A stretch of DNA of 64,000 nt from Methylocapsa sp. D3K7 (GCF_029855125.1 NZ_CP123229.1:1116001-1180000); one strand, 5' to 3'. Positions 26,548-35,995 are shown, counted from the first letter of the stretch. A program made the numbers and translations. The notes: generated by a model from the letters alone, not told the origin.

Positions 26548-28320
26548 TCAATCGTCCGTCTTTGCCTTCGTGTCTTTTTTAGGCGCGTCCTCTCGCGCCT
26601 TTAGCGCGGCACCGAGAATATCGCCAAGTGAGGCACCGGAATCAGCGGATCCATATTGCGCAATCGCTTCCTTTTCCTCAGCCACTTCCAGGGCTTTGAT
26701 CGAGACAGAAATCTTGCGGGCGCGGCGGTCGAAAACGGTGACCCTTGCATCGACCTTCTCACCAACAGCGAAGCGCTCGGTCTTCTGATCGGCCCGGTCC
26801 CTGGCGAGTTCGATACGTTTGATGAAGGCGGTCAAATCTGTCCCGATAATCTTGACATCGATTCCGCTCTCTTTCACTTCCAGAACCTCGCAAGTGACGA
26901 CCGACCCTTTCTTAATGTCCGGGCCCTCATCTCCGGGTTTCACGCTCGTGTCGCCAGGCGGCTGCACCGCGAACGGATCGGAGGTGAGCTGTTTGATGCC
27001 AAGCGAAATGCGCTCTTTCTCAACATCAACATCGAGGACTTTGGCTTTGACGGTATCACCCTTCTTGAAGGCCTCAATAATTTGTTCGCCGGGTTTGGTC
27101 CAATCCAGGTCGGAGAGATGAACCATGCCATCGACATCGCCGTCGAGACCGATGAAAAGACCAAATTCAGTCTTATTCTTGATCTCGCCCTCGACTTCCG
27201 AACCGGCCGGATATTTCTCGGCGAACGCTTCCCAAGGATTGACAAGGGTCTGCTTCAAGCCGAGCGAAATACGGCGCTTGACGGGATCAACTTCGAGAAC
27301 CTGAACCTCAACCTCCTGGCTCGTCGCAACGATCTTGCCGGGATGCACGTTCTTTTTGGTCCAGGACATTTCCGAGACATGGATAAGCCCTTCGATTCCC
27401 GGCTCAAGTTCAACGAACGCACCGTAATCGGTGATGTTCGTCACCCGGCCTTGGAACCGCGCACCGAGCGGGTATTTCGCCTCGATGTTCTGCCAAGGAT
27501 CTTCGAGGAGCTGCTTCATGCCAAGCGAGATCCGATGGGTGTCGTGATTGATCTTGATGATTTTGACACGTACCGTCTGGCCGATGGACAGGACCTCGGT
27601 TGGGTGATTGACACGCCGCCAGGCGACGTCCGTCACATGTAGGAGCCCATCAATGCCGCCGAGATCAACGAAGGCGCCATAATCGGTGATGTTCTTCACG
27701 ACACCGTCGATCACCTGACCTTCGGCGAGATTTGCGACGATTTCATGCCGCTGTTCGGCGCGGGATTCCTCAAGTACGGTTCGGCGCGAAACGACGATAT
27801 TGCCACGGCGGCGATCCATCTTCAAAATTTGGAACGGCTGCGGCGTTTGCATCAACGGCGTCACATCGCGGATCGGACGGATGTCAACTTGACTGCGCGG
27901 CAGAAACGCGACGGCGCCATCAAGGTCGACGGTAAATCCGCCTTTCACCTGATTGAAGATAATGCCCTCGACCTTCTCTTGTTTCTCGAAGGCCTTCTCG
28001 AGTTTGACCCAGCTCTCTTCGCGCCGCGCCTTGTCACGCGAGATGACGGCCTCACCAAGCGCGTTTTCGATCCGCTCAAGATAAACCTCGACCTCGTCAC
28101 CGACAGCGAGCTTGCCCTCGCGCCCAGGGCCTTGAAATTCCTTTAGCGGGACACGGCCTTCCGTCTTTAGACCGAGATCGATGACGGCAACGTCTTTTTC
28201 TATCGCAACGACGAGGCCCTTAATAACCGACCCCTCGAAGGCTTCGTTCTGGCCGTAGCTTTCATCGAGAAGTGCCGCAAAATCCTCGCGCGAAGGCGCG
28301 TAGGTATTGGTGGAAGTCAT
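26548..28320 (-). CDS. rpsA: 30S ribosomal protein S1
   Basis: A 590-residue S1 protein that binds mRNA leaders and helps start translation. It carries six S1 (OB-fold) repeats, visible as recurring ITDYGAFVDLGGIDGLLHVTD, YGAFVELEPGIEGLIHVSE, FGLFIGLDGDVDGMVHLSD and related segments. ISLGMKQL, ISLGLKQT and ISLGIKQL close the repeats. Length is normal for alphaproteobacteria. The acidic/Lys tail (APKKDTKAKTDD) is lineage-specific. cmk, the usual upstream neighbour, is absent; an rlpA-like gene lies 370 bp upstream. A strong terminator follows. Confidence 0.97.
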   Translation of the reverse strand: MTSTNTYAPSREDFAALLDESYGQNEAFEGSVIKGLVVAIEKDVAVIDLGLKTEGRVPLKEFQGPGREGKLAVGDEVEVYLERIENALGEAVISRDKARREESWVKLEKAFEKQEKVEGIIFNQVKGGFTVDLDGAVAFLPRSQVDIRPIRDVTPLMQTPQPFQILKMDRRRGNIVVSRRTVLEESRAEQRHEIVANLAEGQVIDGVVKNITDYGAFVDLGGIDGLLHVTDVAWRRVNHPTEVLSIGQTVRVKIIKINHDTHRISLGMKQLLEDPWQNIEAKYPLGARFQGRVTNITDYGAFVELEPGIEGLIHVSEMSWTKKNVHPGKIVATSQEVEVQVLEVDPVKRRISLGLKQTLVNPWEAFAEKYPAGSEVEGEIKNKTEFGLFIGLDGDVDGMVHLSDLDWTKPGEQIIEAFKKGDTVKAKVLDVDVEKERISLGIKQLTSDPFAVQPPGDTSVKPGDEGPDIKKGSVVTCEVLEVKESGIDVKIIGTDLTAFIKRIELARDRADQKTERFAVGEKVDARVTVFDRRARKISVSIKALEVAEEKEAIAQYGSADSGASLGDILGAALKAREDAPKKDTKAKTDD

Positions 28321-28693
28321 TTGTTCTCCTGATTGCCCGAATGCGGGCGGCGCCGGGGGTTTGGGTTGGTTGCGCTTCTATCCGCCATCGTTTGTCGGCA
28401 TTACGACAAACCACCGCTCAAGAGCGGGCCGGCGCTGGGACGGCGGAAGAAACAGGGTTTAGGGCTGCTATGTAGCAAGCAGCAGCTGCGGCGGCAAGGG
28501 GAGAGGCCAAGTTTCCGTAGTATTAGGTCTGTCTGGGCCGACCCGCGATAACTCATCGGTTTGGATGTTCGGGCAGCTTTTGGTTCAAGGGGCGGCTTGA
28601 ATGCCGCCCCCGAAATCGGTCGATCACTGAGATCAACGGCTCAATACGACGATTTCCCCGGCGATGGGCGCCGTGGCTAATTTTCTAAGGATT
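28321..28693. other. intergenic region upstream of rpsA
   Basis: About 370 bases without a gene. It contains a perfect hairpin at 28589-28610 and should hold the rpsA promoter and leader. S1 mRNA leaders are often autoregulated by S1, but no specific structure could be assigned. Confidence 0.5.
28589..28610 (-). terminator. possible terminator hairpin after the RlpA-like gene
   Basis: GGGGCGGC (28589-28596), loop TTGAAT, GCCGCCCC (28603-28610): a perfect 8-bp stem. On the minus strand it follows the RlpA-like gene by about 85 bases, but the T tract is weak (TTGAACC), so it may be only a partial terminator or another RNA structure. Confidence 0.45.
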
Positions 28694-29077
28694 TTAGAGG
28701 TCGGTTGCAGCGGACTCGCTCAGCCGAATGATCTTCAAGGTTGCCGTCCCTTGTTCAATCATTCCGATTGCGGCTGCGGCTCCCTTCGCGAGGTCGAGAT
28801 CACGCCCCCGTACGAAGGGGCCTCGATCGTTAATACGCACGATCACCGAGCGGCCTGTTGCGGGATTGGTCACCTGAAGCCGCGTGCCAAATGGCAAGGT
28901 TCTGCTCGCGGCTGTAAACCCATGTTGATCGAATCGCTCTCCCGAGGCCGTTCGGCTACCGGACGAATAGAACGAGGCTTTGATGAAAGTTCCCTCATGA
29001 GAACTGGCATGAGAAACCGTGGAGAATAGTGATATAAACGAGAATGCGATAGTTGTTACACTTGATAATCTCAACAC
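28694..29077 (-). CDS. rlpA: RlpA-like double-psi beta-barrel lipoprotein-family protein
   Basis: A 127-residue secreted protein with a signal peptide (about 1-24, ending VSHASSHE). An RlpA double-psi beta-barrel follows: KASFYSSGSRTASGERFDQH, LPFGTRLQVTNPATGRSVIV and RINDRGPFVRGRDLDLAKGAA with the catalytic-type Asp. RlpA cleaves naked peptidoglycan glycan strands at the septum in some species. The C-terminal SPOR domain is missing, and there is no lipobox Cys, so this is a short soluble variant. It stands alone with AT-rich DNA upstream. Confidence 0.9.
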   Translation of the reverse strand: MLRLSSVTTIAFSFISLFSTVSHASSHEGTFIKASFYSSGSRTASGERFDQHGFTAASRTLPFGTRLQVTNPATGRSVIVRINDRGPFVRGRDLDLAKGAAAAIGMIEQGTATLKIIRLSESAATDL

Positions 29078-29511
29078 ATCTGCCCTTTTCTGTGAACGAC
29101 AGGGTGCAGATACATTGAGATTGTGACCAGAAAGAGATTTACAAAATACAAGATAGTTCTAGTTAATAATAATATCTGACGTTGTTCTACAGTAAAGCTT
29201 ACAAACGTAACAAAATTTGTAAATCTATTGGTATATTCATTATTTGTTCTAATAGAAAACTTACTTATTTCAACCAATTAGACAAATAGGACCCCGTTCT
29301 TCACGGAACCCTTTAGCTTTAGCTTTCTGAGGGAGCTTTTCATAAAAAACGCATTGAATAAATCTTAGCAGGTATCCGGTCTGACTTGCCGAGCCATGGC
29401 CGCATCCACGAATTGCGGCAACGCTCTCACCCCTCGACACTCGGCAGGTCGAAAATCGCCCGCACTGCGCGCTTCGCTCGTAAGAAATTTTCGCCGGCAA
29501 GCGCGGTAGGG
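29078..29511. other. AT-rich intergenic region
   Basis: About 430 bases between the RlpA-like gene and the Fae homologue. The left half (29100-29280) is markedly AT-rich; it probably includes the RlpA promoter. Open frames on the minus strand here show no domain, and no gene is supported. Confidence 0.5.
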
Positions 29512-30051
29512 CTAATCCTCGAACATGCCTTCCAAGGCGTAATGGTGAATGGTCTTCCGGTTGGCGATTAGTTCCGTAACGGTGGGTTCGCCTTTCATGG
29601 CGCGGGCGATCGCGAGTTTCGTTGCTTCGTAATTGGTGCGATAAAGATCGTGCCTATCGAGGTTCTTGTCTGTGGCGCAACGAGGATCGAGCCAGAGCAT
29701 GATAATCATGCAAAGCTCATCCGCCCGGTCCTGCGGCAGAACCCCTTCCGCTAGGCAATCCACAATAGCATCGCCGGTCGCTGCCTGCACGATCCCGCCG
29801 AGCAATTCGACATAGTCCTCGGAACGCACCGTCATTTTGGTTGTCATCATTGTCGCTGGGCGTACCATTTGGTTGAGATCGCGGATCACAAACATGCGCG
29901 GATGACCAGCCACCTGTCCTGCCATCGCGGCGAAAGCGTGCCCCACGGGACCATTGACATGGCCGATCATCACCTCGGGCATGGCATCAGTGAATTGCCC
30001 CTCCGAAGCTAGAACCGTCGCTTCGCCTGTACGCAGCCAAATCTCGCTCAT
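29512..30051 (-). CDS. fae: formaldehyde-activating enzyme (Fae) homologue, paralogue lacking the catalytic His
   Basis: This 179-residue protein aligns along its length with Fae, which condenses formaldehyde with tetrahydromethanopterin. Shared features are the IG..(G)P...AF strand, RPATMMTTKMTV, the AVxDxxAEG-like DAIVDCLAEGVLP, DELCMIIMLWLDPRC and the near-invariant YNYEATKL counterpart TNYEATKLAIARAMKGEP. The C-terminus is RKTIHHYALEG. The Fae segment HIDLIIG reads MPEVMIG here, so the His reported as catalytic is Met at about residue 24. It therefore resembles the Fae2/Fae3-type paralogues of methylotrophs, whose roles are uncertain. It lies downstream of rpe on the strand of the Calvin genes. 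Confidence 0.85.
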   Translation of the reverse strand: MSEIWLRTGEATVLASEGQFTDAMPEVMIGHVNGPVGHAFAAMAGQVAGHPRMFVIRDLNQMVRPATMMTTKMTVRSEDYVELLGGIVQAATGDAIVDCLAEGVLPQDRADELCMIIMLWLDPRCATDKNLDRHDLYRTNYEATKLAIARAMKGEPTVTELIANRKTIHHYALEGMFED

Positions 30052-30216
30052 GTTCTCTCCTCACGCTTGAAATGCTGCGCTCGCATAACATCTAGAAAAG
30101 CCTAGAGAAAGGGTGTGAGAGACCACGGCCGCGGCGTAAGGACGCCTGTTTTTACAAAATTTCATACTCTGCCGCGCCACGCGATGTACTTTTGGCTCAT
30201 GACAATCGTACCAAAG

Positions 30217-30232
30217 TGTTTCACGTGAAACG
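30217..30232. promoter_or_regulatory. parS-like centromere site
   Basis: TGTTTCACGTGAAACG matches the bacterial parS consensus TGTTNCACGTGAAACA at every position except the last. ParB binds such 16-bp palindromes near oriC and spreads to organise chromosome segregation. It lies in the gap between the Fae homologue and rpe. The strong match to a rare palindrome makes chance unlikely, but the parAB genes are not in this window. Confidence 0.75.
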
Positions 30233-30250
30233 TTTTTGTAAGATGGCCAC

Positions 30251-30934
30251 TTACGCCGCATCACGTCCGTTTTGTTGAGCGGCTGCCGCGCGAATCGCTG
30301 CGATGTTTGATGCGTATTGGCTTGGACCGCCCTTGAAGATGGCGGATCCCGCAACCAGCGTGTCGGCACCCACTGCCGTGACCAGACCAGCTGTTCTTGG
30401 AGCAATTCCGCCATCGACCTCGATGCGGACCGGCCGGGCACCTATCATTGCCTTCAGTTCGGCGACCTTGTCTACAGTCGAACCAATGAAGGCCTGGCCA
30501 CCAAAGCCGGGATTGACCGACATAACCAGCACCAGATCGACGAGATCGAGGACGTGTTTGAGGCTTGACACTGGCGTCGCCGGGTTGAGCACAGCACCAG
30601 CTTTTTTGCCAAGCACTCGGATCGCTTGCAGCGATCGATGAAGATGCGGCCCCGCTTCGACATGGATCGAGATCGAATCCGCCCCGGCTTCCGCGAAGGC
30701 GGCAAGATAGGGATCGCAAGGTGCGATCATAAGGTGCACGTCGAATGGGATCTTGGTAAACGGGCGCAAAGCGCGCACGATGGCCGGTCCAACCGTGATG
30801 TTGGGGACGAAGTGGCCATCCATGACGTCAATATGAATCCAGTCGGCGCCAGCTTCCACGATGGCACTGATTTCCTCGCCGAGCTTCGCGAAATCAGCGG
30901 ACAGAATCGACGGGGCGATGACAAGAGGTGTCAA
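30251..30934 (-). CDS. rpe: ribulose-phosphate 3-epimerase
   Basis: A TIM-barrel metalloenzyme that interconverts ribulose-5-P and xylulose-5-P in the Calvin and pentose phosphate cycles. Motifs in order are [36 protein letters not shown] with metal His and Asp, [44 protein letters not shown] and VAGSAIFKG. The start is TTG 30934, which gives the family N-terminus [15 protein letters not shown] and follows GAAGGG. ATG 30991 would add an unconserved extension. It is the last Calvin-type gene in the run fbp-prk-fba-rpe, about 195 bp after fba. Confidence 0.93.
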   Translation of the reverse strand: MTPLVIAPSILSADFAKLGEEISAIVEAGADWIHIDVMDGHFVPNITVGPAIVRALRPFTKIPFDVHLMIAPCDPYLAAFAEAGADSISIHVEAGPHLHRSLQAIRVLGKKAGAVLNPATPVSSLKHVLDLVDLVLVMSVNPGFGGQAFIGSTVDKVAELKAMIGARPVRIEVDGGIAPRTAGLVTAVGADTLVAGSAIFKGGPSQYASNIAAIRAAAAQQNGRDAA

Positions 30935-31128
30935 TTTAGTCCGGCCCTTCAGTTGCCTGATCCAAGTCGAAGACGCGGCCCGCGAGCACATCCAGCGCGT
31001 CTATCGTCATTAGATCTCACGCGACACCGACGGTGTCCCTTGGCTCATAGTCGGGCTGCCAATCGCCCTGCCTAGCCTCTCCGGCTTTTTTGGGTTCTCA
31101 CTGGCTATGTTCATCAAAGCTCTCCGGC

Positions 31129-32214
31129 CTACTCCGCTGCGCTGCGCCGTAAGTTCACTTGGGGATCGAGGCTGCCAGATGCATAGCGCTTGGCCATGAC
31201 GGACATTGGCAGGACCTTGATCTTCGAGGCATTTCCGGCAGTCCCGAATTGCTCAAACCGTAGCCGGCAAACCTCCCGCATGGCCTCCATCGCGGGTTTC
31301 AGGAATTTTCGGGGATCGAACTCGCCCGGCGTTTCTTGAGCAACGCGGCGGAGCTCGGCGGTCATTGCGATACGACAATCGGTATCGATGTTCACCTTAC
31401 GCACGCCATGTTTGATCCCCCGCACAATCTCCTCCACGGGCACACCATAGGTCTGCCGCATGGCGCCGCCATAGGCATTGAAACGATCTTGCAGTTCTTG
31501 TGGAACCGATGACGATCCGTGCATCACGAGATGAACATTGGGAAGTTTAGCATGGATCGCTTCGATGACCCGCATCGATAGAATATCACCGTCAGGTTTA
31601 CGGGTGAACTTATAGGCGCCATGCGAGGTGCCCATCGCGATCGCTAGCGCGTCCACCTTTGTCCTTGTCACGAAATCAACGGCCTGATCAGGGTCGGTCA
31701 AGAGCTGGTCGCGATTGAGCTTGCCTTCGGCACCATGCCCATCTTCTTGCTCGCCTGATCCATGTTCAAGCGAACCAAGGACACCAAGCTCACCTTCGAC
31801 CGAAGCCCCGACGGCATGCGCCACTTCGACGACCCTGGCCGTAATCCCCGCATTATAATCATAGCTGGCTGGCGTTGTGCCATCAGCTTCGAGCGAGCCA
31901 TCCATCATGACTGATGAAAATCCGTATTGAATTGCCGTGAAGCAGGTCGCTTCGCTATTTCCGTGATCCTGGTGCATGCACACGGGTATGTCCGGATATA
32001 ACTCGATCAATGCGTCGATCAACTTCGCCAGTACGATATCGTTCGCATAAGAACGGGCTCCACGGCTCGCCTGGATAATAACCGGGGAATCGGTGGCGGC
32101 CGCCGCCGCCATGATCGCCAAGCCCTGCTCCATATTGTTGATATTAAAGGCTGGAACGCCATAGTTATGCTCGGCCGCGTGGTCAAGCAATTGGCGAAGA
32201 GTGATACGGGCCAT
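31129..32214 (-). CDS. fba: class II fructose-bisphosphate aldolase, Calvin-cycle type
   Basis: A zinc aldolase (CbbA type, 361 residues) that makes fructose-1,6-bisphosphate and sedoheptulose-1,7-bisphosphate. The zinc and substrate residues lie in [68 protein letters not shown] and [17 protein letters not shown]. The insertion [14 protein letters not shown] and the C-terminal extension are those of the Calvin subgroup. Start ATG 32214. It follows prk by about 200 bp on the same strand. Confidence 0.95.
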   Translation of the reverse strand: MARITLRQLLDHAAEHNYGVPAFNINNMEQGLAIMAAAAATDSPVIIQASRGARSYANDIVLAKLIDALIELYPDIPVCMHQDHGNSEATCFTAIQYGFSSVMMDGSLEADGTTPASYDYNAGITARVVEVAHAVGASVEGELGVLGSLEHGSGEQEDGHGAEGKLNRDQLLTDPDQAVDFVTRTKVDALAIAMGTSHGAYKFTRKPDGDILSMRVIEAIHAKLPNVHLVMHGSSSVPQELQDRFNAYGGAMRQTYGVPVEEIVRGIKHGVRKVNIDTDCRIAMTAELRRVAQETPGEFDPRKFLKPAMEAMREVCRLRFEQFGTAGNASKIKVLPMSVMAKRYASGSLDPQVNLRRSAAE

Positions 32215-32419
32215 GGAATATACTCCGTCAAGTATTAGGCCGCGCCTGGGGCTCCTGGCGTCAAGCCCTCCAAAATTTGCTTTACCGGTTCATGCATAAT
32301 TCACGCCGGGCATGGGGCCGGTAAAACCTTGAGCGATGCCGCGATTTCCGGCAGCTGCAAACATTTGCCCTTGTCTTACTTTTCAATACACCGAGCAAAT
32401 GTTTAATCACCATCCTCCG

Positions 32420-33298
32420 TCACGGGTTCGCGCGGCGGCGCCTTTCGACAAGTTGAAGAACGAAAGGAGTTAAAATCAACTGCATCGCCAGATCGAGCTT
32501 GTTGCCCGGAATCACGATCGAATTTGCGCGCGACATGAAACTGTCACGGATCATCGAATGGAGATACGGAAAATCAATCCCGCGTGGTTTTGCAAACCGG
32601 ATAATGACCATCGATTCGTCAGCAGTGGGAATCCAACGCGCGGCGAAAGGATTTGAAGTGTCCACCGTCGGAACCCTCTGGAAATTAATGTCCGTTTCGG
32701 TGAACTGCGGACAAATGTAACGGATATAATCGGGCATTCGCCGCAACATCGTTTCCATGACCTCTTCCGTCGCGTAGCCGCGAGCGGAACGGTCTCGATG
32801 AATTTTTTGTATCCATTCCAGGTTTATGACAGGGACCACCCCGATTTTCAGGTCCGGATATTGAGCAATATTCACTTTGTCTGTTTTAACCGCGCCATGC
32901 AGACCTTCATAAAATAGAAGATCGTTGTTCCGGGGCAAAGCTTCCCACTCGGTAAAGCTTCCGATCGGGCAATTATAGCGCAATGACTCTTCACTATCAT
33001 GGACATAGTGCCGGGTCTTGCCGGTCCCGGAGTCATTATAGCTACGAAATACCCCCTCGAGTTCCTCGAGTAAATTGGCATTTTCACCGAAATGACTGAA
33101 ATGCCGGTTGCCGTTCATTTCCTCTCTGGACATAACGGCCTCCATTTCATCACGATCGTAGCGATGAAACGCGTCCCCTTCGATAAATGCCGCCGTGATA
33201 TTTTCACGACGAAAAATTTGTTCAAAAGTGCGCTTGACAGAAGTCGTTCCCGCTCCCGAGGATCCGGTTACCGAAATGATCGGATATCTCGCTGACAC
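32420..33298 (-). CDS. prk: phosphoribulokinase
   Basis: The Calvin-specific kinase (CbbP, 292 residues) that makes ribulose-1,5-bisphosphate from ribulose-5-phosphate and ATP. It shows the P-loop ISVTGSSGAGTTSVKRTF, then EGDAFHRYDRDEM with the catalytic-type Asp, and HFGENANLLEELE, SFTEWEALP and LLFYEGLHGAV. The C-terminal region has DKVNIAQYPDLKIGVVPV and RIIRRMPDY-like LRRMPDYIRYICPQF. This is the proteobacterial octameric type, and its presence is strong evidence for a CO2-fixing organism. It begins 29 bp after fbp. Confidence 0.97.
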   Translation of the reverse strand: MSARYPIISVTGSSGAGTTSVKRTFEQIFRRENITAAFIEGDAFHRYDRDEMEAVMSREEMNGNRHFSHFGENANLLEELEGVFRSYNDSGTGKTRHYVHDSEESLRYNCPIGSFTEWEALPRNNDLLFYEGLHGAVKTDKVNIAQYPDLKIGVVPVINLEWIQKIHRDRSARGYATEEVMETMLRRMPDYIRYICPQFTETDINFQRVPTVDTSNPFAARWIPTADESMVIIRFAKPRGIDFPYLHSMIRDSFMSRANSIVIPGNKLDLAMQLILTPFVLQLVERRRRANP

Positions 33299-33327
33299 GT
33301 GATCCTCTTATTTCAGCCCCGCATTTC

Positions 33328-34386
33328 TTAAATGCGCATGAGCCCGCGTTTGCCAAATAACGGCGCGTGCTCAGCTGAAAATTGCGGATCGCTATGATAG
33401 CGGGTGACGAGTTCAACCGTGTCTGAAGAACCAAATACGAGCGGCACGCGGGCGTGGATGGCGGAAGGCACAATGTCAAGTATAGGATGTACACAATTGG
33501 TCGCCCGCCCTCCCGCGCGTTCGACGACAAATGCAACCGGATTGGCTTCGTAAAGAAGTCGAAGGCGCCCGTCTTTATAACCGGTCCTTTGATCGCCGGG
33601 ATAAAGAAAAATTCCCCCCCGTAGCAAAATCCGATAGGCATCGGCGACAAGAGAGCCCGTCCATCGCATGTTGTAGTTGCGCTTCAACGGGCCGTCAGTT
33701 CCTTGTACGCAGTCGTCGATAAATGCCTGAACCGGCGGGTCCCAATATCTGTAATTCGAAGAATTAACCGCGTATTCGGCGTACTCCGTGCCGACGACGG
33801 GACCCGATACTGCGCGGATAAAGCGGCGGGCGCGATGATCAAGGATGAAGATCTGAGTAGGTCCGCTCTCGAAGGCGCAGACAAGTGAGGTCTGTGGCCC
33901 ATACACAACAAAGCCGGCGGCGAGTTGCATTCGCCCAGTTTGCAGGAAATGGGCCTCGGGTCCATTTGCATCCGCAATCATAGGAAGAATCGAAAAAATG
34001 GTGCCGATCGAAATATTGGCGTCGATATTCGACGAACCGTCGAGAGGGTCCATCGCAACCACGAGGTGCCCTGCAGGATCCAATACTAGGGGTTCACTCA
34101 ATTCTTCGGAAACAACCGCCGCGACTGGCGACCCTTTGAAAGCGTCAATGAACAAATCATTGGCCAGGACGTCGAGTTCCTTCTGAACATCGCCGTCCGT
34201 GTTCGTGCTGCCGCGGCTTGCCCCAAGTTGACCGTACAAACGTCCAAGGCTGATCAGATCGGACATTTCAATGGCAGCCGCCTCAATCGCGCGAAGAACG
34301 CAGGCAGTCCCGCTTAGACGCGGGTCCAGCGTCACCATCTGATCGAGGTAGCTGGCAAAATCCTCGGTCTCAGCGATTTTCTGCAT
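33328..34386 (-). CDS. fbp: class 1 fructose-1,6-bisphosphatase
   Basis: A metal-dependent phosphatase (CbbF, 352 residues) that hydrolyses fructose- and sedoheptulose-bisphosphate. It shows VVSEELSEPL, the metal site VVAMDPLDGSSNIDANISIGT and the substrate region NYNMRWTGSLVADAYRILLRGG. YPGDQRTGYKDGRLRLLYEANP and ERAGGRAT follow. All catalytic Asp/Glu are present. First gene of the Calvin run fbp-prk-fba. No divergent cbbR regulator is adjacent, and no CbbR box was identified in the 250 bp upstream. Confidence 0.96.
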   Translation of the reverse strand: MQKIAETEDFASYLDQMVTLDPRLSGTACVLRAIEAAAIEMSDLISLGRLYGQLGASRGSTNTDGDVQKELDVLANDLFIDAFKGSPVAAVVSEELSEPLVLDPAGHLVVAMDPLDGSSNIDANISIGTIFSILPMIADANGPEAHFLQTGRMQLAAGFVVYGPQTSLVCAFESGPTQIFILDHRARRFIRAVSGPVVGTEYAEYAVNSSNYRYWDPPVQAFIDDCVQGTDGPLKRNYNMRWTGSLVADAYRILLRGGIFLYPGDQRTGYKDGRLRLLYEANPVAFVVERAGGRATNCVHPILDIVPSAIHARVPLVFGSSDTVELVTRYHSDPQFSAEHAPLFGKRGLMRI

Positions 34387-34636
34387 GTGGGAACTTTATC
34401 ACGGTTGAGAGGTCGGCAATGTGGCGCAAAGCTACCAAAATTATAAAGTGAATAATAGTGCCATTTGGCTTAAAGGCATTTTCCCTGGTCAAAGGTGGGC
34501 ATTCAATTTGCTAAAAGATTTTCACTGGTCATGGTCACGATTAAGCTAAATAAGCTGCAAAGGAGAAGGACAGCCGCATGGGCAGAAATTTGGCAAACAA
34601 AATATATCAGGAGATAATCAAACGGAGATCTCCGCA

Positions 34637-35080
34637 ATGACACCAAAGAAACACAGGGTGACCCTCGCAGCGAAGCCAGCTAAACCCGAGATCAACCGCA
34701 CCTGTCGCCACGAAGCACGACAAAGCGGCAGATCTAAAATATTGCTGCACGCCGGCGCAAGCCTTCTGATCTTTACTGCCTTTACTTCGTTTGCTCCGGC
34801 GGATACAAACGACTATCCTACGGAAGTTCGCGCTGACTATGTTTTTGTCTGCATGAAAACCAATGGGGAAACACCTGATACACTGAAGCGTTGCTCTTGT
34901 TCCATCGATGTGATCGCTTCGATGTTGCCTTATAACCAGTATGTGGCCGCGCAGACCGTGGCGAGTATGGATCAGGTGCAAGGACAAATCGGAACGATGT
35001 TCCGCGCCAGCGAACAATCTAGAGCTATGCTGGGTGATCTCCGCCGTGCGGAGGCCGAGGCCGAAATTCGTTGCTTTTAG
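34637..35080 (+). CDS. unknown exported protein with CSCS motif
   Basis: A 147-residue protein with a basic N-terminal part and a hydrophobic segment (about 36-52, ILLHAGASLLIFTAFTSFA), then a mature domain. That domain has YVFVCMKTNGETPDTLKRCSCSIDVIASMLPYNQYVAAQTV and ends RAMLGDLRRAEAEAEIRCF. The four Cys (VCM, CSCS, RCF) in the mature part suggest disulfides or metal/haem contacts in the periplasm. I do not recognise a named family. It is divergent from the Calvin operon. ATG 34637 lies after a weak GGAG-type site (ACGGAGATCTCCGC). Confidence 0.65.
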   Translation: MTPKKHRVTLAAKPAKPEINRTCRHEARQSGRSKILLHAGASLLIFTAFTSFAPADTNDYPTEVRADYVFVCMKTNGETPDTLKRCSCSIDVIASMLPYNQYVAAQTVASMDQVQGQIGTMFRASEQSRAMLGDLRRAEAEAEIRCF

Positions 35081-35299
35081 TGTTCTTATAGCGGAGGCGG
35101 CTTACTACCATAACGAAGCCGGTTAATCTCGAATGCAGGCGTTATCCGCAGCATTCACCAACGCTATCTCCCCTCGTTCCTAGCGATCACTGCTCAATCT
35201 TAGCGGAACGCGCAAATCCTAGAAATGATATTGCCCTGATAGAGGAATGAAATGCCAGCGGGATGGTGGCCGAACGACAGCATATCAAACGATATAATC

Positions 35300-35995
35300 C
35301 TAAGGTGTGTCGTCCTTAATTCGAGTGAAAGTCTGTGTCGTCGTTACGACCCTCCACTGATTACCCCGCCTTTCGACCGACAGAACCCTCCCCGCTTTAG
35401 GGAGCCTCGTCCCGCGCCGTGCAACATACAAATCATGATTGATCTGCAGCAAAGCAGTTTCCTTGTAGACGAACCGCAATATATAGGTATTGTACTTGCT
35501 CGCATCTGCTGATGGAGGGCTTTCGTTGTTTGCGAAATCGGACGCAATTTTTTGACCCGTAACTCCATCGCCGCTCTTCGAAATCGAGCCGGTGATATCG
35601 TAGTCGATGGTCGAATAGGTTGCCGGCCTATGATTGGATTTGCTGGCCGATCCAGCCGATGTATGGGGCTTGCCGAGAAATCCGCGCGCGAAAGATCTAG
35701 AAATTTCTCGCTTCTTCAGCCTTTCTAGGCTGTTACCTTCACCAATCATGAAAGCGGCGAAAGCGACTGAGCCGAGCGCCGCAACAACACCCATAGCGAC
35801 CAGCCCTCGATCCGCCATGAAAGTAAGCTTCTTCGCAAGAACAGCATCTATATCCCTCGACTGGCCGCTTCCCAAAAAAGATTGATTCACCGGACCAGCA
35901 AGGTTTGCCCTGTACTGTCGCGGCATCTGCTGTAGGAGCGTTCCAGTACCACCGCTTGGTCTATGCCGTTTTTTTCTTTCCATGTCTAATGCCAA
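35300..35995 (-). CDS. unknown membrane-anchored protein of the flagellar gene cluster
   Basis: A 231-residue protein with one transmembrane segment (about 65-84, GLVAMGVVAALGSVAFAAFM). A long polar, Ser/Lys-rich linker (ATYSTIDYDITGSISK) follows. The compact C-terminal domain, YILRFVYKETALLQINHDLY followed by RRGTRLPKAGRVLSVERRG and QWRVVTTTQTF, looks like an SH3-like or SPOR-like small beta domain. I do not recognise it. It is the last gene of a minus-strand run that starts with flhA. A role in motility is only inferred from position. Confidence 0.6.
   Translation of the reverse strand: MALDMERKKRHRPSGGTGTLLQQMPRQYRANLAGPVNQSFLGSGQSRDIDAVLAKKLTFMADRGLVAMGVVAALGSVAFAAFMIGEGNSLERLKKREISRSFARGFLGKPHTSAGSASKSNHRPATYSTIDYDITGSISKSGDGVTGQKIASDFANNESPPSADASKYNTYILRFVYKETALLQINHDLYVARRGTRLPKAGRVLSVERRGNQWRVVTTTQTFTRIKDDTP

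Noticed and set aside
29270..29500. 76-codon minus-strand frame between the RlpA-like and Fae genes
   Set aside because: No recognised motif, poor start context and no neighbours to suggest a small gene.
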